A DNA stretch of 64,000 nucleotides, taken from the NCBI GenBank assembly GCA_028583415.1, contig CM053265.1, positions 35,690,873 through 35,754,872 on the forward strand, written 5' to 3'. The position numbers were made by a program, and so were the translations under genes. Source of the stretch: Protea cynaroides. Lineage: Eukaryota > Streptophyta > Magnoliopsida > Proteales > Proteaceae. The notes beneath the pieces were generated by a model that saw nothing but the letters and a program-made list of their open reading frames with translations, had not been told where the DNA came from and did no database searches. The number at the start of each line of letters is the position of its first letter. Position 1 is the first letter of the stretch. Below are positions 1-10,230 of this stretch, piece by piece.

Positions 1-1071
1 TTCTGTCTTAACATGCTTGGTACGGGTGGGGTATCAGGGGAAGGTCGTGGTACGGTGGTCTCCGATATTGATGTTGTCCCGGCCATTGTTGTGTGGTACT
101 GTGGATTCTGAGTCGACACTGGCTTGTCCACGATGCTTTAGCTCTATCTCTATGTCGTAGGGAGTTATGTTGGGATAGGGTCTACCTGCGTATTGTTTCT
201 ATCCTAGTGGGTTAGTTATGGATAGGGTATCAGGGGGAGGTGAGGTATTGTGGTCTCCGGCCCGGCCTGCACGCTCTAGCTCTATCTCTATGCCGTAGAC
301 GGCTGTGCTAGGATAGGGCATACATTGTTGACATATAGGATTGGTTAGTTGCGAGCCCAGTTTGCGAGCCCTGGCCAGTAGGGGCTTAGGTACTGGTATG
401 GGTAGAGTATCAGGGGAGGTGCGGGTATACCTTAGCTCTATCTCTATTCCATGATGGGTGCATGTGGGTTGGTGGTAGTGTGATCTACTGTGCGATGCCA
501 CACATTCGTGTATAGAGGTGCGGGTGCCACCAAACCTTTCTATAGCACATTGCAAACTTAAAACCAGACCACAGCATAAAAATGATTGTTACTCATGCAT
601 AATATTGTGAAACTGTCTGATTGTCTTACTGAGCTGTGTTGTGTGCTCACCCCTTTGTATATACATTGTTTTTAGATGTTGATGCAAGATACACTGTGGA
701 CGATTATGTGAACGCTCCGGCGTACGGTGGTGTAGCTGCTCTGGATGTACAAGCAGGGGAGGACGAGCATGATGCTTCATGCGAGTGTCCTTTCTGCGTG
801 TACCTGTGATGGATTTTTATTTAATTGTTTCAGTTATTTTTGCTTGGTATTAAGAGATGTAAAAGAGTATTATTTTATGTGTTTGAATTTGAATAATGGG
901 ATATTTATTTAAATTATCAATAGATACTCAGTTCATTATATTTAAAGTCTTCTGCTGTATATTTATATTCTGATTGTGGTTATGTGTAATTGGTTTGTAT
1001 GGGTGGACACGGCCTATTCGAGATCCTGGTGTGAACCGTTGGTTCAATGACGGTTCACTCACACCATTCTG
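1..1071 (+). repeat. 5' LTR of element A, 3' portion only
   Basis: It is nearly identical to 4664-5734 of the 3' LTR of the same element. It lacks the last ~25 bases of the LTR (through TGTGACA) and the primer binding site, because the sequence jumps from ...ACACCATTCTG straight into RT coding sequence (CTTTCAGG). The exon-acceptor position at 684-687 reads GCAA instead of the GCAG seen in the 3' LTR. Confidence 0.9.
690..809 (+). other. Putative LTR terminal micro-exon, 40 codons including stop, C-x-C-x2-C motif (5' LTR copy of A)
   Basis: The frame starts with TAC (Y-T-V-D-D-Y) and runs 39 sense codons to TGA, ending SCECPFCVYL. The same length and the same C-terminal motif recur in the LTRs of B and J, and in D apart from a 1-nt insertion, which argues for past selection on the peptide. 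No in-frame ATG is conserved, so it would have to be joined to an upstream exon or start inside (several copies have ATG at codon 7; this one has GTG). The acceptor AG is mutated to AA here. The function is unknown. Confidence 0.4.
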
Positions 1072-3322
1072 CTTTCAGGACGAGGTATGGGCATTATGAG
1101 TTTCTGGTTATGTCTTTCGGGTTGACCAATGCTCCAGCGTCGTTTATGGAACTACTGAACCGAGTGTTCCATGATATGTTGGACACTTCGGTCATCATAT
1201 TCATCGATGACATATTGATTTACTTTAAGGACATGGAGACTCATACAGCGCATTTGAGGGCAGCTCTACAACGGCTGAGGGATGTGAGGCTTTATGCATA
1301 ATTCAAGAAGTGCGAGTTTTGGCTGAAGGAAGTGGCTTTCTTGGGCCATGTTGTATCTGAAGACGGTATCAAGGTTGATCCAAGTAAGATTGCTGCTATA
1401 GTAGGATGGGAAGCACCAAAATCTGTTGCGGAGATTCGTAGTTTCCTTGGGTTGGCTGTTTATTATAGAAGATTCGTGGAAGATTACTCCAGGATCGCTG
1501 TTCCATTCACCAGATTAACCAAGAAGGGAGAGAAATTTATATGGACAGATGAGTGTGAGAAGTGCTTTCAGACTTTGAAGTCAAGACTTGTCTCTGCACC
1601 TATCTTGACCATCCCAGAAGCAAGCGTACCGTTTACTTTATATACGGATGCTTCAGGGTTGGGTATTGGGTGTGTTCTGATGCAAGGAGAACAGGTGATT
1701 GCTTACGCATCAAGACAGTTAAAAGAGCATGAGAAGAACTATCCTACGCATGACTTGGAGCTAGCAGCGGTTATACATGCAATCAAGACTTGGAGACACT
1801 ACTTGTACGGTGAGAAGTTTCAGATCAAGTCAGATCACAAGAGCTTAACTTATCTTTTCACTCAGAAGGATCTGAATATGAGACAGAGGAGATGGCTGGA
1901 ATTGTTAAAAGATTATGATTGCGACATCCAGTACCATCCGGGTAAAGCAAATGTGGTGGCTGACGCCTTAAGCAGAAAGTGGGCATCGAAACCTGAGGCA
2001 AGACCAAGTACAAATGCTACATTGTGTGCTGCAGCCTCGAGTTCAATGGAAATTGATGAAGAACATATTATAGAGACTACAGAAGATCCATTTGAGCAAG
2101 GCTTGATTCATAAGTTCACTATGATGTTCGCCGCATTGAAGATCTCACCGGGTCTAATTGATGAAGTCAAGGTAGCAATCCTACAGGATCCATATCTCAA
2201 GACAGTGCAGGAAGACTTAGAGAAGGGTTCGTGCAATCCTGACTTTACCTTGGAATCAGACAAAGTACTCAAGTATCGCGGACGGTTATGTATACCCGAG
2301 AGCGAAGCTGCGATATCGAGGTCGAGTTATGACCGAAGCTCATTACACTCCATATTCGGTACATCCAGGAAGTACCAAGATGTACCATGATCTAAGAAGA
2401 CTATATTGGTGGAGGGGTATGAAAGCAGATATAGCTCGTTTCGTGTTCCAATGTCTGAATTGTCAACAAGTTAAAGCGGAAAGGCAAAGACCCGCAGGTT
2501 TACTACAGCTTTTCACCCTCAGACGGACGGACAGTCAGAGCGAACTATTCAAATTTTGGAAGATATGCTCCGAGCTTATGCATTAGATTTCAAAGGAGCT
2601 TAGGATGAGAAGCTATCACTTATCGAGTTTGCTTACAACAACAGTTATCAGGCTACAATTCAGATGGCCCCGTATGAAGCACTTTATGGGAAGAAGTGTC
2701 GTACACCTCTGTTATGGAATGAAGTGGGGGAAAGAAGAATTGTAGGACCGGAGTTTGTTGAAGAAACTTGCCGAGTGATTGATCAGATCAAAGAGAGAGT
2801 AAAGACAGCTCAAGTTCGACGAAGCACTATGCGGATAATCGACGTCGAGATCTGGAGTTTGCAGTGGGTGACAAAGTATTCTTGAAGGTGTCACCGGTGC
2901 GAGGTCTGAAACGGTTTGGTAAAAAGGGGAAGCTATGCCCCAGGTATGTGGGAACATATGAGATATTGAATCGACGTGGTAATGTAGCATATCAATTGGC
3001 TCTACCACCATCTATGTCTAGCGTTCATAATGTGTTCCATGTATCATTACTGAAGAAGTATGTCAGAGATCCACCGCATATCTTGAGCGCAGATCCTCCA
3101 GACTTGACTGAAGACTTAACTTTCGAAGTGGTGCCTGTAATGCTCTCAAGCCGAAAAGTTCAGCAACTTCGAACCAAGGATATCCACTATGTGAAGGTGC
3201 ATTGGAGAAGCCAAAATGTGGAGGAAATTACTTGGGAAGAAGAGAGCGCGATGAGGAAGGAGTACCCTAACCTTTTTTACGATCAAGGTACGTTCAAATT
3301 TCGAGGCCAAAATTTCTTTTAA
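1071..3322 (+). pseudogene. pol: Broken chromovirus pol of element A: RT (part), RNase H, integrase (core deleted), chromodomain
   Basis: This is the remains of a Ty3/gypsy polyprotein. RT begins within the FRTRYGHYEF block and keeps the catalytic FIDD (about 1203-1214). A stop at 1299-1301 interrupts it before FKKCEFW. RNase H follows (LYTDASGLGIGCVL, with the TDAS acidic residue, and the YASRQL and DHKSL blocks), ending at the HPGKANVVADALSR block near 1975. The integrase zinc region is seen as H...H and CLNC around 2340-2465. Most of the DDE core is missing: the frame jumps from the RPAGLL block to the FHPQTDGQSER block at about 2508. A frameshift near 2290-2330 and another near 2815-2865 follow. 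The C-terminal part (GDKVFLKVSP... to YPNLF) ends in a chromodomain-like segment with the stop at 3320-3322. It cannot encode an active protein. Confidence 0.93.
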
Positions 3323-3388
3323 GGGTGGGGGAGTTGTAGTACCTACATGCAAATTTCGGGACAAAATTTCTTTTAAGGGTGGTGGAGT
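3303..3388 (+). other. Polypurine tract of A, present twice in tandem
   Basis: Two near copies of a block ending CAAAATTTCTTTTAAGGGTGG lie side by side; the first continues GGGGAGTTG and the second TGGAGTTA. The second abuts the 3' LTR and is the polypurine tract used to prime plus-strand DNA in this clade. The first is followed by GTAGTACC, not by an LTR start, so it is a local duplication of about 57 bp. Confidence 0.7.
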
Positions 3389-3696
3389 TATAAGACCCGC
3401 ACTCTGAAAACCAGGTCTAACCTTGGTTTTGTGTCGTGACAGGTCTTCCGATCATCACCGGGCCAGATGGGGCAAGCGGATAACAAACAGGTACAAAATC
3501 GGACCGAAGCTGACCAATTTTGTAGTATTTTAGGTATACCGGTTGATGGTACCGGTTGATGATACCGGTCGACCGGTATGGCCTGCACAGCTATGTGCGG
3601 GAATTTGGAAATTGGTCTCTGCGGGTCCCGCTTTCCTGATTTTGAATCCTAGAAGTTTCCTAATCCTAGTAGGGTTACTAAACCCTATTTCTAGCC

Positions 3697-3704
3697 TATA
3701 AATA
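3697..3704 (+). promoter_or_regulatory. TATA box of the A LTR
   Basis: A perfect TATAAATA lies about 310 bp from the LTR start, just upstream of the purine-rich leader. Similar boxes occur at equivalent positions in D (TATATAAG, 21043-21050), B (TATATAAATA on the minus strand, 15971-15980) and J (TATTTAAA, 36497-36504). Transcription is therefore expected to start around 3725-3735. Confidence 0.7.
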
Positions 3705-3724
3705 CACCCTTAACCCTCCTCAAA

Positions 3725-4426
3725 TCCTTTCCATTGTCTCTCGCAAACCCTAGAGAAGAGAAAGAGGTGGAAAAGGAGAAGGAGCTAGGAGGAAGAAGAA
3801 GGAGCCGCCATTACCGTTTGACGAAGCTCTCGTTACGCCTGTCAACGGTAAGTGTTTGAATCCCTCTTCTTACCCTATGTTAGTTGTGTGGGTGGATCAA
3901 TACCATGCAAAGTAGGTATTGATCTAAAACCCTAAATTGGCCAATAAACCCTAAGTTGCCGTCAAACCCTAGATTCGAGTTTCGAGATGATATTCATCGA
4001 AACGAGACTTGAATGAGTTGGGGATAACTCTAACTCAAAGCCTAGACTTAGAATGGATAGGAGAAACCCTGAAAATCCATGGAGGATGATCGACGGCAGT
4101 CGAAACACCCATGTATGGTCTTCCGGAGACATACCGGTCGACTATACCGGTTGCACATAGTGCGACCGGTATGTTGCGACCGCTACCTCTCGGGAGGTTG
4201 TTTGTGGGGACCGGCTGACCATACCGGTCGCCAGTCTTTCCCATAGAGCTGCGACCGGTATATGCCACCGGTCAGCTCTGTGAGGGTAGTTTGTGATCTC
4301 TGTTGGTTTCCGACCAACATGAAACCCTAAACAATGTATTCTAATGAAACCCTAATAATATTGTAGGACTTTGTGACTTATCGTTTGGACCTTGCGACGT
4401 GGAGCAAGTTATCGAACGAGCGTCAG
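3725..4426 (+). other. Putative leader exon, first intron and small second exon of the A LTR transcript
   Basis: The purine-rich leader (about 3725-3847) contains no ATG and ends ...CAACG|GTAAGTG, a good plant splice donor. The next plausible acceptor is ATATTGTAG at 4366, followed by 60 nt that end CGTCAG|GTAAGG at 4427. Comparable donor, exon and donor patterns can be found in the LTRs of B, D and J, where the second donor is GTGAGG. This is an inference from splice-site consensus only. Confidence 0.4.
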
Positions 4427-5351
4427 GTAAGGGAATCTGACCTAAACCTAATAATTAATGGACAGTAAATCGTTGTTAATCATTGAATATCTATGATATG
4501 ATGTTTGTGCATATTCACATGCCATCCTTTACTTCCGGTTATTATTATTATTGTTCATGCATTCATAGGATGTGATTGTTAGGCATGTGATTATTTTTCG
4601 TTGGTGTGTGGAGTGGGGCATGGGCCTGGGATCGCTCTTCACACTAGCACTTTTGTAGTATTATGTCTTAACATGCTTGGTACGGGTGGGGTATCAGGGG
4701 AAGGTCGTGGTACGGTGGTCTCCGATATTGATGTTGTCCCGGCCATTGTTGTGTGGTACTGAGGATTTTGAGTCGACGCTGGCTTGTCCACAATGCTTTA
4801 GCTCTATCTCTATGCCGTAGGGAGTTATGTTGGGATAGGGCCTACCTGCGTATTGTTTCTATCCTAGTGGGTTAGTTGCGGATAGGGTATCAGGGGGAGG
4901 TGAGGTATTGTGGTCTCCGGCCCGGCCTGCACGCTCTAGCTCTATCTCTCTATGTCGAGACGGCTATGCTAGGATAGAGCATACATTGTTGACATATAGG
5001 ATTGGTTAGTTGCGAGCCCGGTTTGCGAGCCCCGGCCGATAGGGGGCTTAGGTCCCGGTATGGGTAGAGTATCAGGGGAGGTGCGGGTATACCTTAGCTC
5101 TATCTCTATTCCATGATGGGTGCATGTGGGTTGGTGGTAGTGTGATCTACTGTGCGATGCCACACACTCATGTATAGAGGTGCGGGGGCCACCAAACCTT
5201 TCTATAGAACATTGCAAACTTAAAACCAGACCACAGCATAAAAATGATTGTTACTCATGCATAATATTGTGAAACTGTCTGATTGTCTTACTGAGCTGTG
5301 TTGTGTGCTCACCCCTTTGTATATACATTGTTTTTAGATGTTGATGCAGGA

Positions 5352-5471
5352 TACACTGTGGACGATTATGTGAACGCTCCGGCGTACGGTGGTGTAGCTG
5401 CTCTAGATGTACAAGCAGGGGAGGACGAGCATGATGCTTCATGCGAGTGCCCTTTCTGCGTGTACCTGTGA
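5352..5471 (+). other. Putative LTR micro-exon, 40 codons including stop (3' LTR copy of A)
   Basis: It follows TTTTTAGATGTTGATGCAG, a convincing 3' splice site. The reading frame is identical in length to 690-809 and encodes the same C-terminal SCECPFCVYL before TGA. The two A copies differ at few positions. Confidence 0.45.
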
Positions 5472-5758
5472 TGGATTTTTATTTAATTGTTTCAATTATT
5501 TTTGCTTGGTATTAAGAGATGTAAAAGAGTATTATTTTATGTGTTTGAATTTGAATAATGGGATATTTATTTAAATTATCAATAGATACTCAGTTCATTA
5601 TATTTAAAGTCTTCCGCTGTATATTTATATTCTGATTGTGGTTATGTGTAATTGGTTTGTATGGGTGGACACGGCCTATTCGAGATCCTGGTGTGAACCG
5701 TTGGTTCAATGACGGTTCACTCACACCATTCTGGTTGGATCAGAATTGGGGTGTGACA

Positions 5759-6609
5759 TGCTACCACCCAGATTCTGGACTTCTCGAACACTGGGGGTCG
5801 ATTATTAGGGTCTGGTATGGTCGATTGGGCATCGATCCCCCTGGGTTTAGTCGAATTTTCATCCTACAGTCCATTCCTTAGTGTTTGGGTCCTATGGCTT
5901 GCTTCTACAATCCATTACATACATGTTCTATGGCTTAAAACCATAGTTTATTCACCTACATGGTTTTTATGATCTCCCTCATGGTTTTTCATGAAAACCT
6001 AACCATGGATGGATGATTTGGGTTTCTCCTAGATCATTCCCTCTTCACTATCTACTCTAAGGTCTTTAGAACTACATGGAGATAGTATCCATACCTGAGA
6101 ACTACGCTTGTTTCTCTAAAGCCTTCTCTTTGATCTTCTTCTCCACTTTCCTTCTCTTCTCTTTCTCTTCTCCTTCTCTTCTCTTTCTCTCAATCCAATT
6201 AGGGTTCTAAAAGGAGTGAAAGAGGCTTAGGGACGTCCTATTTATAGAGTAAATACTCTCAAAATAAGTCCCATTGAGATTACGAAAGAATCCCATTGAA
6301 ATTTGGAAAGTTCCTAATTCACGGTTTCTGTCGACAGATTGGGGATCGATGAGGGGGTCGGAGATCCCATCAACCCCTGGTTCTAAAATGTCCAACCCCC
6401 GATTAAAAACTCAGGGTCTAACTTTTATATTGGGGGGTCCGACCCTGCCTTGCTGGGTATGCGACCCTCCCCCTTATTTTAGTGTTTTTGGGTCAGTTTA
6501 ATACCTGGGATCGTGATCTCCCTCACGCACTTGATCCATTTGGCTCGATCATGATGGGTAGAACTGGTTCATGGTGGTAAGACCGGGTTAGTTCGATACG
6601 GTTCTTACA
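5759..6609 (-). repeat. 3' LTR of element B, first ~850 bp (interrupted by element A)
   Basis: Read on the minus strand it starts TGTAAGAACCG at 6609. It matches the start of the 5' LTR of B (about 15478-16342) closely, including the GGGTCG/CGACCC motif clusters, the minus-strand TATA box near 6239-6248 and the purine-rich leader. It breaks at 5759, where the 3' LTR end of A begins; bases 5759-5763 (TGCTA) are the expected target duplication of A. Confidence 0.9.
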
Positions 6610-6622
6610 ACTCCCCCTACTT
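6610..6622 (-). other. Polypurine tract of element B
   Basis: The minus strand reads AGTAGGGGGAGT immediately before the LTR start TGTAAG. This purine run is the expected plus-strand primer. Confidence 0.75.
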
Positions 6623-8269
6623 ATAAAAATTTCTTCTTCAAAATTGTACATACCTTTCGAGTCAAATAAATGAGGATATTGCTTTCGCATAGCATTTTCT
6701 TCTTCCCATGTGATTTCTTCCATATCTCTACTTCTCCAGGTGACCTTAACATAATAGATATCACGGTTGCGTACTCGTTGAACCTTTCAACTAGTGATTT
6801 CAGTTGGTGCTACTTCAAATGTCAAATCATCAATCAAATCAGGTAGATCTACTGTCAGAACGTGCGTTGGATCCTTGACATACTTCTTCAATAAGGAAAT
6901 ATGAAATACGTCATGCACACTTGACATAGATGGTGGTAGTGCTAACTGGTAAGCCACTTTTCCACGTTTAGTTAGAATCTCATATGTCCCGACATATCTT
7001 GGACTTAGTTTCCCTTTCTGTCCGAACCGTTTCAATCCTCGCATAGGCGATACTTTTAAGAACACTTTATCACCTACGACGAACTCAAGGTCTCGGCGTC
7101 GGGTATCGGCATATTGCTTCTGACGATTCTGAGCTGTTCTCACTCTTTCCTTGATAATGTCGACCACTCGACAAGTCTCTTCAACAAATTCCGGTCCAAC
7201 AATACTACGTTCCCCAACTTCATTCCTAAACAAAGGAGTTCGACACTTTCTGCCATAGAGTGCTTCATAGGGTGACATCTATATAGTAGTCTGATAGCTA
7301 TTATTATAAGCGAACTCAATCAGTGGTAACTTCTCATCCCATGATCCTTTAAAATCAATTACACATGCTCGAAGCATATCTTCTAGAATCTGAATTGTAC
7401 GCTCTGACTGTCCATTTGTCTCTGGATGGAATGCAGTACTAAACTTCAATGTTGTACCCATAGCCTTTTGTAATCCTTCCCAAAACTTTGAAGTAAATCG
7501 TGGATCTCTATCGGACACAATGCTTTCAGGTACACCATGTAATCACACAATGTTATCCACATACAGCTTAGCTAGCCTCTCCAGTGTATACTGAGGTCGT
7601 ATAGGTATAAAGCGAGCTATTTTTGTTAGGCGGTCTACAATCACCCAAACTGCGTCAACTACTCGAGGAGTCAATGGTAATCCTGTGATGAAGTTCATAG
7701 TGATGCAGTCCCATTTCCATACTGGTTCCGATAATGGCTATAACAATCTTGTCGGTCTTTATCGTTCAGCCTTTACTTTCTGACAATTTAGGCATTCACA
7801 CGAACTTAGCTACATTTGCTTTCATTCCTCTCCACCAATATAATTTCTTTAGATCATTACACATTTTTGTACTTCCAGGATGTATCGAATAGATCGTGGT
7901 ATGGGCTTCTTTCATCAATCGATGTCTAATGTGCAAGCTTTCTGTTTCAGGTACACATATTCTTCCTTTGTACTTCAGTACCTTTTCTTCATCCAAGGTG
8001 AACTCAGGGTTAGCCCTACCTTTTTCGATGTCCTCTTGTACCGTTCTTAGGTAAGGGTCTGATTTGATAGATGTCTTTACTTCATCAACTATATCCGGTA
8101 TAATCTTCAATGCGGCGAACATATTTGAAAATCGATGAATAAACCCTTGGTTGGCTGATCCATCTGGTGCATCTATCACAAACTGCTCATTACCATGCTT
8201 GAATACCTTTCTAGTAGTACATATTGTGGCAGTTGTGCTAACCTCTCCCTGAGATTTTATCATTGCCTT
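6623..8269 (-). pseudogene. pol: Integrase and chromodomain of element B, mutated
   Basis: Starting after a stop at the end of RNase H (VADALS*), the frame carries the integrase zinc region (H-x3-to-5-H around IYSIHPG, then CLNC near 7790), the DDE core and the C-terminal domain. The first catalytic aspartate appears changed: the usual TMDFI block reads TMNFI. The second (IVSDRDPRF, about 7500) and the glutamate (NGQSERTIQ, about 7400) are present. Stops fall before the HGVPESI block, between NNSYQTTI and MSPYEALYG (7278) and after EITS (6787). The last part (YYVKVTWRSR...YPHLF) is a chromodomain-like segment of the Tekay type. Its frame has lost the usual stop and runs into the LTR. Confidence 0.9.
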
Positions 8270-8940
8270 TCAACTCAATGCATCGGCTACTACATTAGCT
8301 TTCCCCGGATGATACTGGATATCACAATCATAGTCTTTCAATAGTTCCAGCCATCTTTTTTGTCTCATATTTAGCTCCTTCTGATTAAATAGATAAGTAA
8401 GACTTTTATGGTGTGATTTAATCTGAAACTTCTCCCCGTACAGATAATGTCTCCATATTTTGACAGCATGTATTACTGCCGCTAGTTCCAAATCATGAGT
8501 AGGATAGTTCTTCTCATGTGTCTTCAGCTGTCTTAAGGCATAAGAAATTACTTGTTCTACTTGCATAAGTACACATCCTAATCCCAGTCCTGACGCATCG
8601 GAGTACAAGATAAATGGTTGTCCTAGAATCGGGTTGGTCAAGATTGGAGCTGATATTAATCTAGCCTTCAAGGTTTGGAAACTCTTCTCGCATTTATCCG
8701 TCCAAACAAACTTCTCGCCCTTCTTAGTCAAACTAGTAAGAGGTACGGCAATTCGGGAATAGTCTTCCACAAATCGTCGATAATACCCAGCTAAACCAAA
8801 GAAACTTCTAATTTCTGGAATGTACTTCGGTTCTTCCCACTTTACAATAGCCTCAATCTTGCTGGAATCCACTTTAATTCCTTCAGCGGATACTACATGG
8901 CCTAGAAATGCAACTTCCTTTAGCCAGAACTCACACTTTA
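8270..8940 (-). pseudogene. pol: RNase H and RT thumb of element B
   Basis: The open stretch 8872-8270 covers the RT connection (EIRSFFGLAGYYRRFVEDYS) and RNase H (LYSDASGLGLGCVLM, then HDLELAAVIHA, then the K-S-H-H-K block where the family has S-D-H-K). The change D to H in SDHK would affect a conserved position. A 1-nt deletion near 8938, just after YAKF, separates it from the RT palm, and a TGA ends it after VADALS. The equivalent piece in A reads through DALSR. Confidence 0.9.
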
Positions 8941-10090
8941 AAATTTGGCGTAGAGCTTCTCCTTACGTAGTCGCTGCAGAGCGGCGTTTAGATTCTTAAT
9001 ATGAGTTTCCTCGTCTTTGGAGTAAACCAATATATCATCGATGAATACAATAATCGATGTATCCAACATATCGTGGAATACCCGATTCATAAGTTCCATA
9101 AAGGTTGCTGGTGCGTTCGTCAATCCGAAAGACATGACCAAAAATTCCTAATGTCCATATCTGGTCTGGAATGCTGTCTTGGGAATATCACCATCTTTAT
9201 TCTTCAACTGATGGTAGCCTGACGGAAGATCGATCTTGGAGAACACTTTGGCACCTTGCAACTGATCGAATAGGTCATCGATCCGAGGCAATGGATACCG
9301 ATTCTTGATTGTCAGTTTATTCAGTTCTCGGTAGTCTATTCACAATCGAACACTACCGTCCTTCTTCTTTACGAATAAGACTGGCGCTCCCCATGGTGAT
9401 ATGCTAGGGCGAATGTAACCCTTGTCCAGCAGTTCTTGTAGTTGTACTTTCAATTCCTTCAGTTCAATAGGAGCCATTCGATAAGGTGCTTTCGATACTG
9501 GTGCGGCTCCAGGTATAAGATCTATAACAATCTTTGTACCTCGGTCGGGTGGTAATCCTGGTAGTTCTTTAGGAAATACATCTGGAAAGTCACGCACAAC
9601 ATCAATATCTTCCATTCATGGTGCTTCCTTGGTATGGTCGACCACAAATACTAAATACCCGACTGCTCCTTTCTCAAGGCACTTCTTAGCCTTTAGCATA
9701 GAGAGTATTAGCTTTCGTTTACGGAAAAGTTTGGTTCCCGAAAAACTGAACTCTGCTCCTTCCTTGTCATTAAATGTCAGCTTCTTTTCGGCACATAATA
9801 GGTTTGTAGAATGCCGAACTAACCAGTCCATTCCCAAGATGACGTCAAAGTCTGCCATCTCAAGTTGGCTCAAGGTTGCATCCAAGGTTTTCTCATCAAT
9901 GAGAACTGGATATGGTCCATAACCTTTTTTTACTCCACTTCTAATCCCATAGGTGATCGTATAAGTAGTTTGTAGTCTAAGGATTTATGAGGTAGATTTA
10001 ACTTCTTTCCAAATGTCACAGATATAAAGGAATGAGTAGTTCCTGAATCAAAGAGTACTCTGGCTAGGATGCCATTAATAGGTACGATAC
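8941..10090 (-). pseudogene. pol: Protease and reverse transcriptase of element B
   Basis: After the putative intron (10091-10163) the frame opens with the I-V-P-I-N-G block and the aspartic protease active site DSGTTHSF (about 10035-10060), then VILGMDWL. Stops follow at EAP*MED (9613-9615; element J has CGA where B has TGA), after DGSVRL (about 9340) and within YGH*EFL (about 9150). RT blocks include the KAPYRMAP, KIDL and catalytic FIDDILVYS motifs. Several breaks are C-to-T changes at CpG-like sites, as expected in a methylated, silenced copy. Confidence 0.92.
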
Positions 10091-10163
10091 CTATGATTTG
10101 TTTTGGTATAGTCTACATGCTCATACAATGTAATACAACTAGCTAAAAAAAATTAAGTCATAC
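10091..10163 (-). other. Putative 73-bp intron between gag and protease (element B)
   Basis: On the minus strand the block begins CACAG|GTATGACTT and ends AATCATAG|GTATCG. Removing it joins V-T-G to I-V-P-I-N-G in frame, as in related polyproteins where this junction is continuous. If it is retained, Gag stops at a TAA six bases into the intron (GTATGACTTAA). Element J has the same arrangement at 63201-63271. Confidence 0.55.
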
Positions 10164-10230
10164 CTGTGACCACATCAGGAGATGCGGCAGCATCCTCAGA
10201 TGTAACCGCGTAAATTCGTCCTTGATGTAG

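Larger units (their letters stand above)
1..5758 (+). mobile_element. Element A: Tekay/Del-like Ty3/gypsy chromovirus, internally deleted
   Basis: This is an LTR retrotransposon with the order partial 5' LTR, RT (partial), RNase H, integrase, chromodomain, 3' LTR. Bases 1-1071 match 4664 onward closely, so the two LTRs belong to one insertion. The clade call rests on the C-terminal chromodomain-like segment and LTR ends of the type TGTAAGACC...TGTGACA. Gag, protease and the start of RT are missing because the 5' LTR is fused directly to RT near 1071. The right end (5758) is followed by sequence from the middle of an inverted B-family LTR, so A was inserted into element B. The left part of A, and hence one copy of the target duplication, lies outside the window. 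Confidence 0.9.
3389..5758 (+). repeat. 3' LTR of element A, complete (about 2.37 kb)
   Basis: It starts TATAAGACCCG (TG changed to TA) directly after the polypurine tract and ends GGGGTGTGACA. In order it holds a cluster of ACCGGT palindromes (3531-3580), a TATAAATA box (3697-3704), a purine-rich leader ending at a GTAAGT donor (3848), a second ACCGGT cluster (4128-4270), a 60-nt exon-like block between TTGTAG and GTAAGG (4367-4426), three long sub-repeats containing GTATCAGGGG and CTCTATCTCTAT (about 4675-5200), and a GCAG acceptor with a 40-codon micro-exon (5352-5471). Confidence 0.92.

Noticed and set aside
199..780. Minus-strand frames of 118 and 63 codons in the A LTR (also at 4969-5442)
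   Set aside because: They are antisense to the LTR sub-repeats and the micro-exon. Their recurrence is explained by LTR identity.
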